Shown: positions 26,469 through 35,912, counted from the stretch's first letter. The stretch is DNA of 64,000 bases from Staphylococcus argensis (GCF_002902305.1 NZ_PPPX01000004.1:19609-83608), one strand, 5' to 3'. Numbers and translations: made by a program. The notes: generated from the sequence alone by a model not told the origin.

Positions 26469-27029
26469 ATGGATAAGATTACTTTTCTTAACGAACTCGA
26501 ACAAGAATTGCATCGTCTATCGAAGTATAAACGAGATTTAAAAATGTTCGAATATGAACGATATTTCTTTGATGAAGAACAAAAAGGAAAAAATGAATAT
26601 CAGATCGTAGGGGAGTTGCCTGCTCCTAAGCAAATCGCTAAAGATATTATGGTGAATGATGATTTGAAGAAAGCCGAATTTGAACCTACGATGAAGAATG
26701 TAATGCGTGCACTGTCTACATCCTTTAGTGTGAGCTTGCTGTCATCAATTATTTTGCTAATACCTATAGTCATTATTGCAATTCTATTTATTGGCTTACT
26801 TTTATTAGGATGCGGTTTTATTGCGACACCTATCATTCTATTACTCAACGGGGTGATGAATGATAACTTTAGTATGGCCATAAGTAATTATCTCTTTACC
26901 TTTGCTTATGTTGGGGTAGGATTGATGATTATTGCTGTCGTCCTAAGTTTGACGCATATACTCTATCGATACATTATTAAATATTTACGATGGAATAACG
27001 ATAAGATGAAAAGGAGAGCCGTAACATGA
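26469..27029 (+). CDS. DUF1700-family membrane protein
   Basis: 186 aa. An N-terminal helical HAAS-like domain (FLNELEQELHRL ... EYERYFFDEEQKG), then three or four membrane segments. ATG 26469 is chosen because it begins the conserved MDKITFLNELE; the site before it (GGCGG) is weak. DUF1700 proteins are often encoded with a PadR regulator or a DUF4097 partner, and here the DUF4097 gene overlaps by four bases. Probably an envelope-stress type module; exact role unknown. Confidence 0.8.
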   Translation: MDKITFLNELEQELHRLSKYKRDLKMFEYERYFFDEEQKGKNEYQIVGELPAPKQIAKDIMVNDDLKKAEFEPTMKNVMRALSTSFSVSLLSSIILLIPIVIIAILFIGLLLLGCGFIATPIILLLNGVMNDNFSMAISNYLFTFAYVGVGLMIIAVVLSLTHILYRYIIKYLRWNNDKMKRRAVT

Positions 27030-27883
27030 AGAGATTATTCATCATTGGATTGAGCCTTTTTATCATTTGCTTTCTAGCTGCGACACTTGTTTGGTTTGGC
27101 TTTGAACATCAAAAGTTTAAAATCAATGAATATCAAAAAACGTTTCATAAAGGTGCGGATGATCTTACAATTAATTTGAAATCCCAAGTAAGACAAGATG
27201 TGACGATTAAGAAAGGGAAACACTTTGCCATTCGTTATAAAGGTAAAAGATATATTCGTAGTGCTCATTCAAACAATCGTTTAACAATTAGCGAGAAGGT
27301 AAATAAGAAAGATCGTTATGGTATGAACTTCAATCCATTTCGACTTAAAAAAGATAGTTTAGTTATAACAGTTCCTCCTAAAAAGTTAAATTCATTCAAG
27401 ATACATAATGTTGATGGTGAACTTACAATTAAAGATATTGCTACTAAATCATTAAGCTTGGAATCAACAGAATATAGTAATCCCAAAATTAACATCGAAG
27501 ATTCAAAGATTGAAGGACTTAAGTACTTAACTACGCGATTAAGCGCCCACATTAGTAACAGCGAAATACTTGGCGGCAAGCTCAAGACAGACGAAGGCGA
27601 ACTTAATTTGCATAAAACGTTATTAAAGAACGTAGCTGTGATCAATCATAAAAACGATATTCATCTTACTGATATGCAGCCATTGTGTAACTTTAAGGCA
27701 TCGTCTGATAATGGTGATATCCATCTGAATTATCAACATAAGCCGAAAGATACATCACTAAAGCTTAATCCGATATTTGGTAAAGAACATATTGATAATC
27801 AGTATTTTAAAGATTATAGGGTAGGGAACGGTAATAATAAAATAGAGCTTTATACGTATTATGGAGACATTTATATTAAATAA
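27026..27883 (+). CDS. DUF4097-like membrane-anchored beta-strand protein
   Basis: 285 aa. N-terminal membrane anchor (MKRLFIIGLSLFIICFLAATLVW), then repeated short beta-strand units (LNSFKIHNVDGELTIKDI, LKTDEGELNLHKTLLKN, FKASSDNGDIHLNY, YTYYGDIYIK) of the adhesin-like beta-helix type seen in DUF4097/LiaX-like proteins. Overlaps the DUF1700 gene, so the two likely act together at the membrane. Function not established. Confidence 0.8.
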   Translation: MKRLFIIGLSLFIICFLAATLVWFGFEHQKFKINEYQKTFHKGADDLTINLKSQVRQDVTIKKGKHFAIRYKGKRYIRSAHSNNRLTISEKVNKKDRYGMNFNPFRLKKDSLVITVPPKKLNSFKIHNVDGELTIKDIATKSLSLESTEYSNPKINIEDSKIEGLKYLTTRLSAHISNSEILGGKLKTDEGELNLHKTLLKNVAVINHKNDIHLTDMQPLCNFKASSDNGDIHLNYQHKPKDTSLKLNPIFGKEHIDNQYFKDYRVGNGNNKIELYTYYGDIYIK

Positions 27884-27891
27884 GATGAAGG

Positions 27892-27941
27892 TCCGAGTAT
27901 GGAGAATAACAAATTGTTCTCCTTACCTCGGACTTTCTTTA
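27892..27941. terminator. Bidirectional terminator
   Basis: GTCCGAG and GGAGAA arms pair with TTCTCC and CTCGGAC between convergent genes; TTTCTTTATT follows on the plus strand. Confidence 0.85.
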
Positions 27942-28988
27942 TTAGTGTGTCGCAAAAGTAAGATCTGTATCAATGGCTCCTTGAAGGGGAGAGAGGTTAA
28001 CCTCGTTTCCGTTTAACCAATCATTAAAGTTAAAGACACGAGGAGTATCATTCTTACCTAAAGTAATCCAAGCTTCTAAAGATTGAGGATTGTAGAGAAC
28101 GGTATGAATAGTGCCTGACCAACTTTTAAATAGTTTACTATAAATGCCATATTGAGGGTCATTAAATAACTGAAAGGCATCATCTGGCTTCAAACCATGA
28201 GAAGTATGTTTCAACACTTGATGTAAGCGCGCTTTCGATTCTTTCGTATAATTTCGATTCTCATGAGTGAGCAATTTAAAATGATTGGTACACGTTCTGT
28301 CATAACGTACTTCAATTGAACGTGGTGAAACTTCGATGATGGCATGATTAAGGTGTTTATCCATAACGATATAGCTAAATGAACTACGATGTGGTATTTC
28401 TTTAAGAAATTGAATGGCTTCAGGTACATCTTTACAATACTGTAATACAAGTCGACCGATCATATAACAAACGAAACCGTTCTTAGGTTTCTTTCGATGC
28501 ATAAAGTTGTACCCCATGACTAAACCTGCCTCATTCATCCCATCCATACGTCCTGTAATTCTTGAGGTAGGACCGATTTGAGCAAGACCACCATCGTTTG
28601 GTTGAAAGAGTAAGTATCGGCCATCATATGTAGCTGGATGATAATCATAATTTCTCAATAAATAATCATCACCGATATAAACCGTACAGCCACTATCTTT
28701 CAAATCGGTAAAGCGATAATGTGCGAAATTGAGAAGCATTTGTCGTGTAGGCAAATTAAGCACATCTTGCATACCTCTGAGTTCTTCCCAAATCTGAGGC
28801 GCGTACGTTTGGAAGATTTGATATGTCTCGTTGATATCAATATCGAATCTCGGCGTTCGCTTGCGCCATTCTTTTTCACGATTTTTCAAAATTTCGGTCG
28901 TTTGTAACCACTTAGCCGTTTCTACACCTAAGTCATAATGCGACCCTTTGAACGTCATAATTTCAGATGAGACCTGTTGCACCGACAA
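27942..28988 (-). CDS. C45-family acyltransferase/hydrolase
   Basis: 348 aa. An N-terminal nucleophile hydrolase of the acyl-coenzyme A:6-APA acyltransferase (peptidase C45) family. The autocatalytic Cys is likely in LKDSGCTVYIG at about residue 100, followed by LRNYDYHP, GRMDGMNEAGLVMGYN and the Asn-rich regions typical of the fold. A conserved intracellular gene in staphylococci; the natural substrate is unknown. A weak GAGGTTTTGTCGGTGCA lies before the ATG. Confidence 0.8.
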   Translation of the reverse strand: MSVQQVSSEIMTFKGSHYDLGVETAKWLQTTEILKNREKEWRKRTPRFDIDINETYQIFQTYAPQIWEELRGMQDVLNLPTRQMLLNFAHYRFTDLKDSGCTVYIGDDYLLRNYDYHPATYDGRYLLFQPNDGGLAQIGPTSRITGRMDGMNEAGLVMGYNFMHRKKPKNGFVCYMIGRLVLQYCKDVPEAIQFLKEIPHRSSFSYIVMDKHLNHAIIEVSPRSIEVRYDRTCTNHFKLLTHENRNYTKESKARLHQVLKHTSHGLKPDDAFQLFNDPQYGIYSKLFKSWSGTIHTVLYNPQSLEAWITLGKNDTPRVFNFNDWLNGNEVNLSPLQGAIDTDLTFATH

Positions 28989-29402
28989 AACCTCTTTCTT
29001 ACAAAATTGTAATTATAGTGTAATTTGATATTAATGGTAAATTCTACACTGAGCATTTAAAATATAATCAAACTCATTAAAAATGTGGGAGTGATGATGA
29101 TTTACCGCACTATAGTCAATGTCCTCAAGAACTGGTGGGCAAGATAAGAATTTGTTACTTTAGCTTACGTTGTTAGACCCCACATATTCACCGAAGACGT
29201 ATAAATGATTTACGGAATTGAATTCAACTTTGATAGTATCACAAGGTGTTTGAAGTGTCAGTCAATCTAACTTCTATTGAGTAATAGGGAAATATAATAC
29301 CTTTTTGCATAATTGAGATGAGAAAGGGTATATATTTATTGATACTTCGAAATGTGCTATCATAGTGATAGTGACGCAATATAAATACGAGGTGAACAAG
29401 AC
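28989..29402. other. Intergenic stretch, 400 bases
   Basis: AT-rich. ATGTGGG near 29083 and CCCACAT near 29180 could pair over about 100 bases, and a short frame of 17 codons (29094-29147) follows GGGAGTG. No strong promoter or terminator is visible, so I do not call a gene. Confidence 0.4.
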
Positions 29403-29573
29403 ATGTGGAATTTTATCAAAGGTTTATTTAAATTTACATTCGGCACACTTTTAACACTTTCTTTACTTGCAGGTGTTGGTGCTGTAGTTTTCGCTTTTGT
29501 ATTCAAAAAAGACTTTGAAGACATCGAAAACAAAACGAAACAAATCGTTTCTGATATTGAATCACATGATTAA
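29403..29573 (+). CDS. Small single-span membrane protein, 56 aa
   Basis: MWNFIKGLFKFTFGTLLTLS, then LLAGVGAVVFAFVFKKDFED and a charged C-terminal helix ending SDIESHD. One membrane segment, cytoplasmic or surface acidic tail. GAGGTGAACAAG precedes the ATG and a perfect terminator follows 14 bases after the stop, so this is an independent gene. I do not recognise a function. Confidence 0.8.
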   Translation: MWNFIKGLFKFTFGTLLTLSLLAGVGAVVFAFVFKKDFEDIENKTKQIVSDIESHD

Positions 29574-29586
29574 TCATGTGAATATG

Positions 29587-29620
29587 AACGGTTATAGCCA
29601 TGGCTATAACCGTTTTTTTC
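29587..29620 (+). terminator. Terminator after the 56-aa gene
   Basis: AACGGTTATAGCC and GGCTATAACCGTT are perfect arms followed by seven T. Confidence 0.95.
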
Positions 29621-29623
29621 ATA

Positions 29624-30031
29624 CTAAGAGAGGAAATGAATAGCAGTTATATCTAACAAGGAGAAAGTCAGTGGTTTATCGGAATGGTAATCGCGACCTT
29701 TCAAACTCATATTCAACATATCAATGTGGGTAATATGAAGTTCGACGGTATGTAGAGCACCAGCTTGATAGTATTCCATTTGCACAGGTTGCTCATCATG
29801 CAAGGCTTGATGCATCTTGCAATTCAATTCATTCAACTGATCCTCTGATAATGTTGGACGCTGAATCTTATCTTGATCAAGTATGTATTCATGAATACGT
29901 TCGAACTGTTCGGGTAAAGTGGCGAACGGCGCCCATTTGACCATACCTCGACCTTGCGGAATCTGAGAATCCAAGTATTCTCTAGGGATCTTGCGATAAT
30001 CCGTCTCGTCTTTGTACTTATCAGGAATCAT
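29624..30031 (-). CDS. YolD-like protein
   Basis: 135 aa. The YolD-like features are visible: a start rich in charged residues, RGMVKWAPFATLPEQFERI (the WAPF/ML motif) and a C-terminal beta-domain with HITHIDMLNMSLKGR. YolD-like proteins often accompany Y-family translesion polymerases (UvrX/UmuC). No such polymerase is adjacent here. Start chosen at ATG 30031, directly after GGTGGAGGTTACA. A perfect LexA box 31 bases upstream points to SOS control. Confidence 0.8.
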   Translation of the reverse strand: MIPDKYKDETDYRKIPREYLDSQIPQGRGMVKWAPFATLPEQFERIHEYILDQDKIQRPTLSEDQLNELNCKMHQALHDEQPVQMEYYQAGALHTVELHITHIDMLNMSLKGRDYHSDKPLTFSLLDITAIHFLS

Positions 30032-30061
30032 TGTAACCTCCACCTTTCACTCAATATTATA

Positions 30062-30074
30062 GAACAAGTGTTCG
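30062..30074 (-). promoter_or_regulatory. LexA (SOS) box upstream of the YolD-like gene
   Basis: On the minus strand CGAACACTTGTTC, with the GAAC-N4-GTTC core intact, lies 31-44 bases before the start codon. Confidence 0.75.
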
Positions 30075-30180
30075 TATATCGCAAGTCTTTTCTTCAAGAT
30101 TTCAGATAATTAATTTTACTCATATAGGATAAAAAGTATGAGCTCGTAAACACCACACGCGAATTCACCTCAACAAAAAC

Positions 30181-30206
30181 ATTTCAGTGTTAATTCAAAC
30201 GGGTAT
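30181..30206 (+). promoter_or_regulatory. Candidate SigB promoter before the lactonase gene
   Basis: ATTTCA, 14-base spacer, GGGTAT; the -10 half is perfect, the -35 half has two mismatches to GTTTAA. Confidence 0.4.
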
Positions 30207-30246
30207 TTATTAGAATGAAGTTAACAATACATTGGAGGGTTCAATA

Positions 30247-31284
30247 ATGACGCAAGGCTTTGTAGGTACGTATACGAAAGCGTCAGGCAAAGGTATTTAT
30301 CGCTTTGATCTCGACGAATCAAAGGGGACAATTTCAAATGTGGAAACTGGATATGAATTAGAAGGTTCAACATATATTAATCAGCATCAAGATTTCTTAT
30401 ATGCTGTAACAAAGGAAGAAGATGGCGACGATTGCGGCATCACTAGCTTTAAGATTAAAGAAGATGGCACGCTTGGTTATATCAACGACTGTCTCGTTTC
30501 TAGAGGCAATGGTTGCTATGTAGAAGCGGCTTCAAATGGTGAATACGTGTTTGAAGCATGTTACGGGGCAGGGCTCGCTCGTCTCTACAAGATTAACTCT
30601 CAATTTGGGCATATCGAAGGGCTTATGCATGAGTTAAAGCATGACTATGAAACAGGCCCTAAAGAACGTCAAGATGCGCCGCACGTGCATATGATGAAAG
30701 AAACGCCGGATCATCAGTATGTGGTAGCGCTCGACTTGGGCACAGACAAGCTTGTGACATATCAATTTGGTATGGACGGCCTTAAAGAATATGCTGTTTA
30801 CGACTTTGAGCCAGGAGATGGACCACGTCATATCGCTTTCCATGAAGATGGCAAGCATGCATATGTTGTTCACGAACTGTCTAACTACGTGAGTGTGATG
30901 ACGTATGAAGATGGTGAGTTCGAAGAGGTTGAACGTCATTTGACGATTCCTGAATCATTTGAAGGTGATACGAAGCTCGCGGCAGTGCGTCTTTCTCACG
31001 ATCAGAAGTTTGTCTATATCAGTAACCGTGGTCACGACAGCATCGCTATTTTCAAAGTGACTGAAGGTGCTGAAGGATTAGAACTAGTAGATATTGTTAA
31101 AAGTGGTGGTAGCTTCCCACGCGATTTCAATATTAGTCCTTCTGATGAATATCTCGTTTGTGCACATCAAGAAGACGATTCTATTCTCACTGTGTTTAAA
31201 AGAGATAAAGAAACAGGCAAATTAACGATGACTGATAATCAAGCTCATGCGCCAGAAGGTGTATGCGTACAATTCGTTCAATAA
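30247..31284 (+). CDS. pgl: Lactonase-family protein (6-phosphogluconolactonase-like)
   Basis: 345 aa, seven-bladed beta-propeller of the YbhE/Pgl type. Recognisable segments are [57 protein letters not shown] and [13 protein letters not shown]. It may hydrolyse 6-phosphogluconolactone in the pentose phosphate route, although the family also contains other lactonases. ATG 30247 follows TTGGAGGGTTCAATA; an in-frame start at 30232 would swallow this site. Confidence 0.82.
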   Translation: MTQGFVGTYTKASGKGIYRFDLDESKGTISNVETGYELEGSTYINQHQDFLYAVTKEEDGDDCGITSFKIKEDGTLGYINDCLVSRGNGCYVEAASNGEYVFEACYGAGLARLYKINSQFGHIEGLMHELKHDYETGPKERQDAPHVHMMKETPDHQYVVALDLGTDKLVTYQFGMDGLKEYAVYDFEPGDGPRHIAFHEDGKHAYVVHELSNYVSVMTYEDGEFEEVERHLTIPESFEGDTKLAAVRLSHDQKFVYISNRGHDSIAIFKVTEGAEGLELVDIVKSGGSFPRDFNISPSDEYLVCAHQEDDSILTVFKRDKETGKLTMTDNQAHAPEGVCVQFVQ

Positions 31285-31293
31285 TTATAAAAT

Positions 31294-31334
31294 AAGAGTC
31301 TGGGGCGTTGAATATTCGTCCCGGACTCTTTTTG
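31294..31334 (+). terminator. Terminator after pgl
   Basis: AAGAGTCTGGGGCG pairs with CGTCCCGGACTCTT, followed by TTTTG. Confidence 0.85.
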
Positions 31335-31436
31335 AATTCACAAAAGGTCGCGACACACTCGCAACAAACGCTCGAATCTCTTATTACTACTAAAGTGAAG
31401 AGGGGAGCGTCAAAGTTGAGTGCGCGCGACCTCATT

Positions 31437-32816
31437 TTATTTATTGAAAAATTGTTTAATGTATTTAAATTTACCTTTGTAAGGCGGGAACATCAATCCA
31501 GATTCTAAACGAGTGGATTTAAAGACATAAGATTTATCATGACTAAAGGTTTCGAAACTGTAACGCCCATGATAATGACCCATGCCTGATTGGCCAACGC
31601 CACCAAATGGTAAGTTTGGATTAGCTAATTGCATTACCGTGTCATTAATCGCACCTGAACCAAAGGAAAGTTCATTCAATACGCGATCAGTCACATTCTC
31701 ATCTTCACTAAATAAATATAAACTTAGTGGCTTAGGTTTAAATTTGATAATATCAAAAGCTTCGTCTAGCTCACCATAAGTAATGACAGGAAGAAGCGGA
31801 CCAAAGATTTCTTCCTGCATAATGGCTGAATCAGTTGTCACAGTATCTAACAACGTCGGAGCAATAAACCGATCTTCGCGTTGAGCCTTTCCACCCATAA
31901 TAATTTCAGGTTCGTGAATATTGAGTAAATCATTTAAGCGATTGAAATGCTTATCGTTCACGATACGACCGAAATCAGGACTTTGACTTGGATCTTTACC
32001 ATAGAACTCAGTAATGGTCTTTTTCAGTGCTTCGATGAGATCATTTTTAACTTTCTCTTGAACGAGAATATAATCAGGTGCAACGCATGTTTGACCTGCA
32101 TTCATAAACTTACCGAACGCAATCCGCTCACTCGTGACCTTAATATTAGCGGTCTCATCGACAATTACTGGCGACTTACCACCAAGTTCAAGTGTCACTG
32201 GCGTAAGATGTTTACTTGCTGCCTCGTAAACGATGCGTCCCACTTTCTCGCTACCTGTAAAGAAGATGTAGTCAAAGTGTTGTACTAATAATTCTTGATT
32301 GGTTTCTACACCACCTTCAATGACAGTCACGTATCGCTCATCGAATGCCTCCGCAATAATTGCTTGAAGTACCCGACTCACGTGTGGCGTAAACTCTGAG
32401 GGCTTGACTACAGCAGTGTTGCCTGCTGCGATAGCTCCAATTAGCGGTTCCATCACAAGTTGGAAAGGGTAGTTAAATGGTCCAATAATCAGGACACTGC
32501 CATACGGTTCTTTCATAATGTAACTTTTTGAGGGAAACATGTAGAGCGGTGTATCTACTTGTTTCGTTTTAGACCAGTTTTTCAATTCTTTCCGTGCATG
32601 TTTAATGCTTTTTAAAGTATAGCCAATTTCAGTCATATACGCTTCGATATTGCTTTTACCTAAATCCTCTTTCAAAGCTGAGAGCAGCTGATCTTCATGA
32701 TATTTAATGCTCTTACTTAGGGCTTTGAGATGCTTTTTACGAAATTTAATGTCTTTAGTGACATGGGTATTAAAGTATTGTTGATTTGCGCGAACGCGTG
32801 CTTCAATCGTACTCAC
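31437..32816 (-). CDS. aldH: Aldehyde dehydrogenase
   Basis: 459 aa from a GTG start at 32816 behind AATAGGAGGCTTCACT; this matches the 459-aa S. aureus homologue. The frame stays open upstream to 32939 but that extension looks non-coding. The catalytic Cys is in MNAGQTCVAPDYILV, the general base Glu in TLELGGKSPVIV, and the NAD-binding FTGSEKVGRIV is intact. Hydrophobic-tail ALDH subgroup (fatty aldehyde type) with LSFGSGAINDTVMQLANP. Likely oxidises aldehydes to acids with NAD(P). Confidence 0.88.
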   Translation of the reverse strand: MSTIEARVRANQQYFNTHVTKDIKFRKKHLKALSKSIKYHEDQLLSALKEDLGKSNIEAYMTEIGYTLKSIKHARKELKNWSKTKQVDTPLYMFPSKSYIMKEPYGSVLIIGPFNYPFQLVMEPLIGAIAAGNTAVVKPSEFTPHVSRVLQAIIAEAFDERYVTVIEGGVETNQELLVQHFDYIFFTGSEKVGRIVYEAASKHLTPVTLELGGKSPVIVDETANIKVTSERIAFGKFMNAGQTCVAPDYILVQEKVKNDLIEALKKTITEFYGKDPSQSPDFGRIVNDKHFNRLNDLLNIHEPEIIMGGKAQREDRFIAPTLLDTVTTDSAIMQEEIFGPLLPVITYGELDEAFDIIKFKPKPLSLYLFSEDENVTDRVLNELSFGSGAINDTVMQLANPNLPFGGVGQSGMGHYHGRYSFETFSHDKSYVFKSTRLESGLMFPPYKGKFKYIKQFFNK

Positions 32817-32984
32817 AGTGAAGCCTCCTATTTGGATTCTATATCTAGGACGTGGATAGGGCATCTTGCCACTTGCGAGCTTTATTTGGGTAAAATGAAC
32901 CTCATCAAGCTCAGAATTGCACAAATGCCACCACTCCACCGAAATTTATGTATCTTTCACATATTAAAAATTTAAGAATAAGAA

Positions 32985-33016
32985 GAAAGTAGAATTTCAA
33001 CTGAAATCCTACTTTC
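32985..33016 (-). terminator. Terminator hairpin downstream of ppaC (distal)
   Basis: GAAAGTAGAATTTCA pairs with TGAAATCCTACTTTC; on the minus strand TTCTTCTTATT follows. Confidence 0.7.
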
Positions 33017-33022
33017 CATAAC

Positions 33023-33046
33023 AACTGAGAAGTCACTTTCTCAGTT
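33023..33046 (-). terminator. Terminator hairpin downstream of ppaC (proximal)
   Basis: AACTGAGAAGT and ACTTTCTCAGTT form a short perfect stem between the ppaC stop and the distal hairpin. Confidence 0.5.
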
Positions 33047-33092
33047 TTATATATACCCTCATTTATTAATTTCAAGCGCTTGCTAGTATCGC

Positions 33093-34019
33093 TTAGCTTA
33101 ACGCGTCAGTAATTGGGGGTACGACTTGTTTCTTACGAGATACAACACCTGGTAAGAATGCAGTACCATTTTCTAATTGAACGTTAAATGCTTCGCCAAC
33201 TTTGTCTTTATCAGCACCAGTCACTAATACTTTAGAGTCACTGTTAATGATATCAGTTACGAGTAAGACGAAGACATCGTATTGTTGTTCTGCACTCACT
33301 TTGTTCATTTCGTTCTCTAACTCTTCAGCACGGTCGAACACTTCATCGATATCTACAGTGTTCACTTGTGCGATACGCGTTACATGGTCACCCATGTTGA
33401 ATGATTTCGCATCTAAATCGATGAGTTCTGCAGCTGATTTGTCTGCTGTAGAAGCCCCTGCTTTCAACATTTCAAGACCATATTCTTCTAAGTCTACGTT
33501 AGCGATTGATTTCAAATCTTCAGCAGCGTTGCGGTCTTCATCTGTGCATGTTGGAGATTTGAATAATAAGCTATCTGAAATGATACCAGAAATCATGAGA
33601 CCTGCGATTTCAGGTTTGATTTCAAAGCCACGTTCTTTATACATTTTATAAAGAATGGTTGCAGTACAGCCTACAGGTTCAGCACGGTAGTAGAGTGGTG
33701 CTGCTGTTTCGAAGTTAGCGATGCGGTGGTGATCAATCACGTGTTTGATGTTCGCATCAGCGATAGAGTCTGCACTTTGTTGGAATTCGTTATGGTCAAC
33801 TAAGATAACATCTTGATCTTCAAGGTTATCTGTGAGTAATTCAGGTGCAGACACTTTGAAGTGATCTAAGGCAAATTGTGTTTCTGGACTGATGTCGCCT
33901 AAACGGTAAGCTGTCGCATCAGTGTTTCCTGTTTGCTTTTCGAAATCTGCCATGATTAATGCAGATGAAATTGCATCTGTATCAGGGTTTTTATGTCCGA
34001 AAATATATGTTTTAGCCAT
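33093..34019 (-). CDS. ppaC: Manganese-dependent inorganic pyrophosphatase
   Basis: 308 aa. Family II (DHH) pyrophosphatase: FGHKNPDTDAISSALI supplies the first metal ligands, the DHH motif is in HVIDHHRIANF, and the C-terminal substrate domain ends with the SRKKQVVP signature. It hydrolyses pyrophosphate in the cytoplasm. ATG 34019 follows GAGGAGAATCAACAA; an upstream in-frame start at 34052 would include that site. Confidence 0.95.
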   Translation of the reverse strand: MAKTYIFGHKNPDTDAISSALIMADFEKQTGNTDATAYRLGDISPETQFALDHFKVSAPELLTDNLEDQDVILVDHNEFQQSADSIADANIKHVIDHHRIANFETAAPLYYRAEPVGCTATILYKMYKERGFEIKPEIAGLMISGIISDSLLFKSPTCTDEDRNAAEDLKSIANVDLEEYGLEMLKAGASTADKSAAELIDLDAKSFNMGDHVTRIAQVNTVDIDEVFDRAEELENEMNKVSAEQQYDVFVLLVTDIINSDSKVLVTGADKDKVGEAFNVQLENGTAFLPGVVSRKKQVVPPITDALS

Positions 34020-34079
34020 TTGTTGATTCTCCTCTTCATACTTGTTTCTCATTTGTTAATATTTTAGCACGATTAGGAC

Positions 34080-34634
34080 TTATTGTTCTACCACAGCACC
34101 TAAAGAATTTGCGAAATGGCCCAAAGCCCATTGATGACCATTGTCATCGAAAGAAGCCACACCTCGTGCTGGAATCGTCAATTTATAGTTTAAATTGTAA
34201 GCTGAGACTGCTGTGTGCAGAACACAAATATCAGTGCAGACACCAACAATCTCAAGCTCAGTAATCCCACGTTCTCGTAACATCAAATCTAACGGTGTAC
34301 CGCTGAATGAGTCGTAGCGCGTTTTATCCAAATAATGAACGTAATCGTTGTATTGAATACGTTGATAAATATCGTTCACACGTCCATAAAGTTCTCTCCC
34401 TAACGTCCCTTCAATGTTATGAGGTGGGAAGAGGTGACTTTCAGGGTGGAACGGGTCATCCTCATAATGTAAGTCCATCATAAAGAAGATTGTATCTTGA
34501 CTGTTGTTGTACTCCTCAATGCGACTGACGATAAAGGGTTCAATCGCTTGGCCAGCCTCTCCACACGTGAGCGCTCCATTCGGCGCCACAAAGTCATTCG
34601 AATAATCTACTACGATTAAAGCACGGTTCGTCAT
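34080..34634 (-). CDS. pncA: Nicotinamidase
   Basis: 184 aa, close to the Streptococcus enzyme in size and sequence. Isochorismatase-like fold with the catalytic triad Asp (VVDYSNDF), Lys (YLDKTRYDSF) and Cys (GVCTDICVLHTAVSAYNL), and metal-site residues in DLHYEDDPFHPESHLFPPH. It converts nicotinamide to nicotinate, which PncB (37232) and then NadE (38694) take towards NAD. ATAAAGGGGGATGTTATATG-like context places AGGGGGA before the ATG. Confidence 0.87.
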   Translation of the reverse strand: MTNRALIVVDYSNDFVAPNGALTCGEAGQAIEPFIVSRIEEYNNSQDTIFFMMDLHYEDDPFHPESHLFPPHNIEGTLGRELYGRVNDIYQRIQYNDYVHYLDKTRYDSFSGTPLDLMLRERGITELEIVGVCTDICVLHTAVSAYNLNYKLTIPARGVASFDDNGHQWALGHFANSLGAVVEQ

Positions 34635-34754
34635 ATAACATCCCCCTTGAGTTAAAGTGTAAATCGAGTTGAGTTAAGCATAACGCATTCACCCTTCGAT
34701 TACGAGTGAAGTGAGCAGGTTTCACAAAGGGTTCAAATCACCTATACTCCCCGT

Positions 34755-34779
34755 GTTTGTGAGTTGTGTAAAAGGGTTA
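34755..34779 (+). promoter_or_regulatory. Candidate SigB promoter before the beta-helix gene
   Basis: GTTTGT, 13-base spacer, GGGTTA resembles the SigB consensus; it lies 41 bases before the start codon. Confidence 0.45.
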
Positions 34780-34820
34780 TAAAGTAATGCTAATGATTTT
34801 ACAAAAGGGGAAACAGGTTC

Positions 34821-35909
34821 ATGATGATTAATGTACGACAATTTGGAGTAAAAGGGCGTAATAAGCTATTTGATACTATCGGCTTCCAACGTGCGCTCAA
34901 CTACGCGCGTAAGCATCCGGAAGTGACACTCTACGTACCGAAAGGGGTCTATCATATTGCGAAAGCCCTCGTCATATACGAAGGTACGACACTTCAAATG
35001 GATGCCGAAGCAGTATTGCAACGCCATAGTAAAGATGCGTTGATGAAGAATGGTAAAGGCTACAAATTCTATCATGGCTATGAGGGTAATGGGCATATTC
35101 ACATCTCTGGCGGTACGTTCGATATGAACGGTGCGCGTTATCCTTATAATAATACTGCGCTCTGTGTGGGTCATGCGCGTGATATTCAGCTCAAGCACGT
35201 AACGTTTAAAGATATCGTCGGCGGTCATGCTATTGATGCGTGCGGTTTAGACGGCTTGTACATCGGTCATTGCGATTTCAAAGGGTTTACGGACGATAAT
35301 GGCGATCGCTGGTTCTCTGAAGCGGTGCAACTCGACATTCAAGTGCCAGGTGCCTTTCCTAAGTTCTCGACGTGGGATGGTACGATTACGAAGAATATCG
35401 TAATTGAACATTGTTATTTCGGAAATTCTAATACACCAGGTATGCGACCTTGGCATCGTGCTATCGGTTCTCACGCCAGCCGTTATAACAAGTTCTACGA
35501 GAATATTCATATCCGTCACAACTATTTTGACCATTTACAAGCTTATGCTGTGACGCTTTTAAAGAATAAAGATACGTATGTGCATCACAATTACTTTGAC
35601 CACTGTCACGGTGGCATTCGCTATTTAGGTGAGAATAATAAAGGTAAAAATGCTGCAGACATGAGCGGGCAAGTTCGTGAGGCGCAGTCAGGTCAGAATT
35701 TGAACATCTTTGACAACGTGTTTATCGGTGCGATGAAAGATCCAGCGATATTGGTTAAAAGTTACCAGAACGCGCAACATGATGGCGTACTCATCGCAGA
35801 TAATCAATTTGAAGAAGCCGACAATCAGCGCTTGTATCTAAAAGGCATCCAACGATTGCAACTTGATGTTCCAGAAGCATGTTCAGTGAAGACAGTTAAT
35901 ATCAACTAA
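34821..35909 (+). CDS. Right-handed beta-helix protein (pectate-lyase-like fold)
   Basis: 362 aa without signal peptide. The N-terminal VRQFGVKGRNKLFDTIGFQR ... VTLYVPKGVYHI is the usual cap of glycosyl-hydrolase-28-like beta-helix proteins, followed by many short coils (HIHISGGTFDMNG, IQLKHVTFKDIVG, ENIHIRHNYFDHL, TYVHHNYFDHCHGG). The His/Asp-rich coils suggest a polysaccharide-binding or cleaving surface. The substrate is unknown. It lies between pncA and nos, where I recall no such gene in S. aureus, so it looks like an accessory gene. An alternative start is ATG 34824. Confidence 0.75.
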   Translation: MMINVRQFGVKGRNKLFDTIGFQRALNYARKHPEVTLYVPKGVYHIAKALVIYEGTTLQMDAEAVLQRHSKDALMKNGKGYKFYHGYEGNGHIHISGGTFDMNGARYPYNNTALCVGHARDIQLKHVTFKDIVGGHAIDACGLDGLYIGHCDFKGFTDDNGDRWFSEAVQLDIQVPGAFPKFSTWDGTITKNIVIEHCYFGNSNTPGMRPWHRAIGSHASRYNKFYENIHIRHNYFDHLQAYAVTLLKNKDTYVHHNYFDHCHGGIRYLGENNKGKNAADMSGQVREAQSGQNLNIFDNVFIGAMKDPAILVKSYQNAQHDGVLIADNQFEEADNQRLYLKGIQRLQLDVPEACSVKTVNIN

Positions 35910-35912
35910 AAA

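Noticed and set aside
29094..29147. 17-residue frame (MMIYRTIVNVLKNWWAR) after GGGAGTG in an intergenic region
   Set aside because: It could be another small toxin-like peptide, but there is no membrane helix of full length, no good promoter and no terminator, so chance is the simpler reading.
32817..32939. 41-residue N-terminal extension of the aldehyde dehydrogenase
   Set aside because: The family length of 459 aa and an AGGAGG site point to GTG 32816; the extension lies upstream of that site and looks random.
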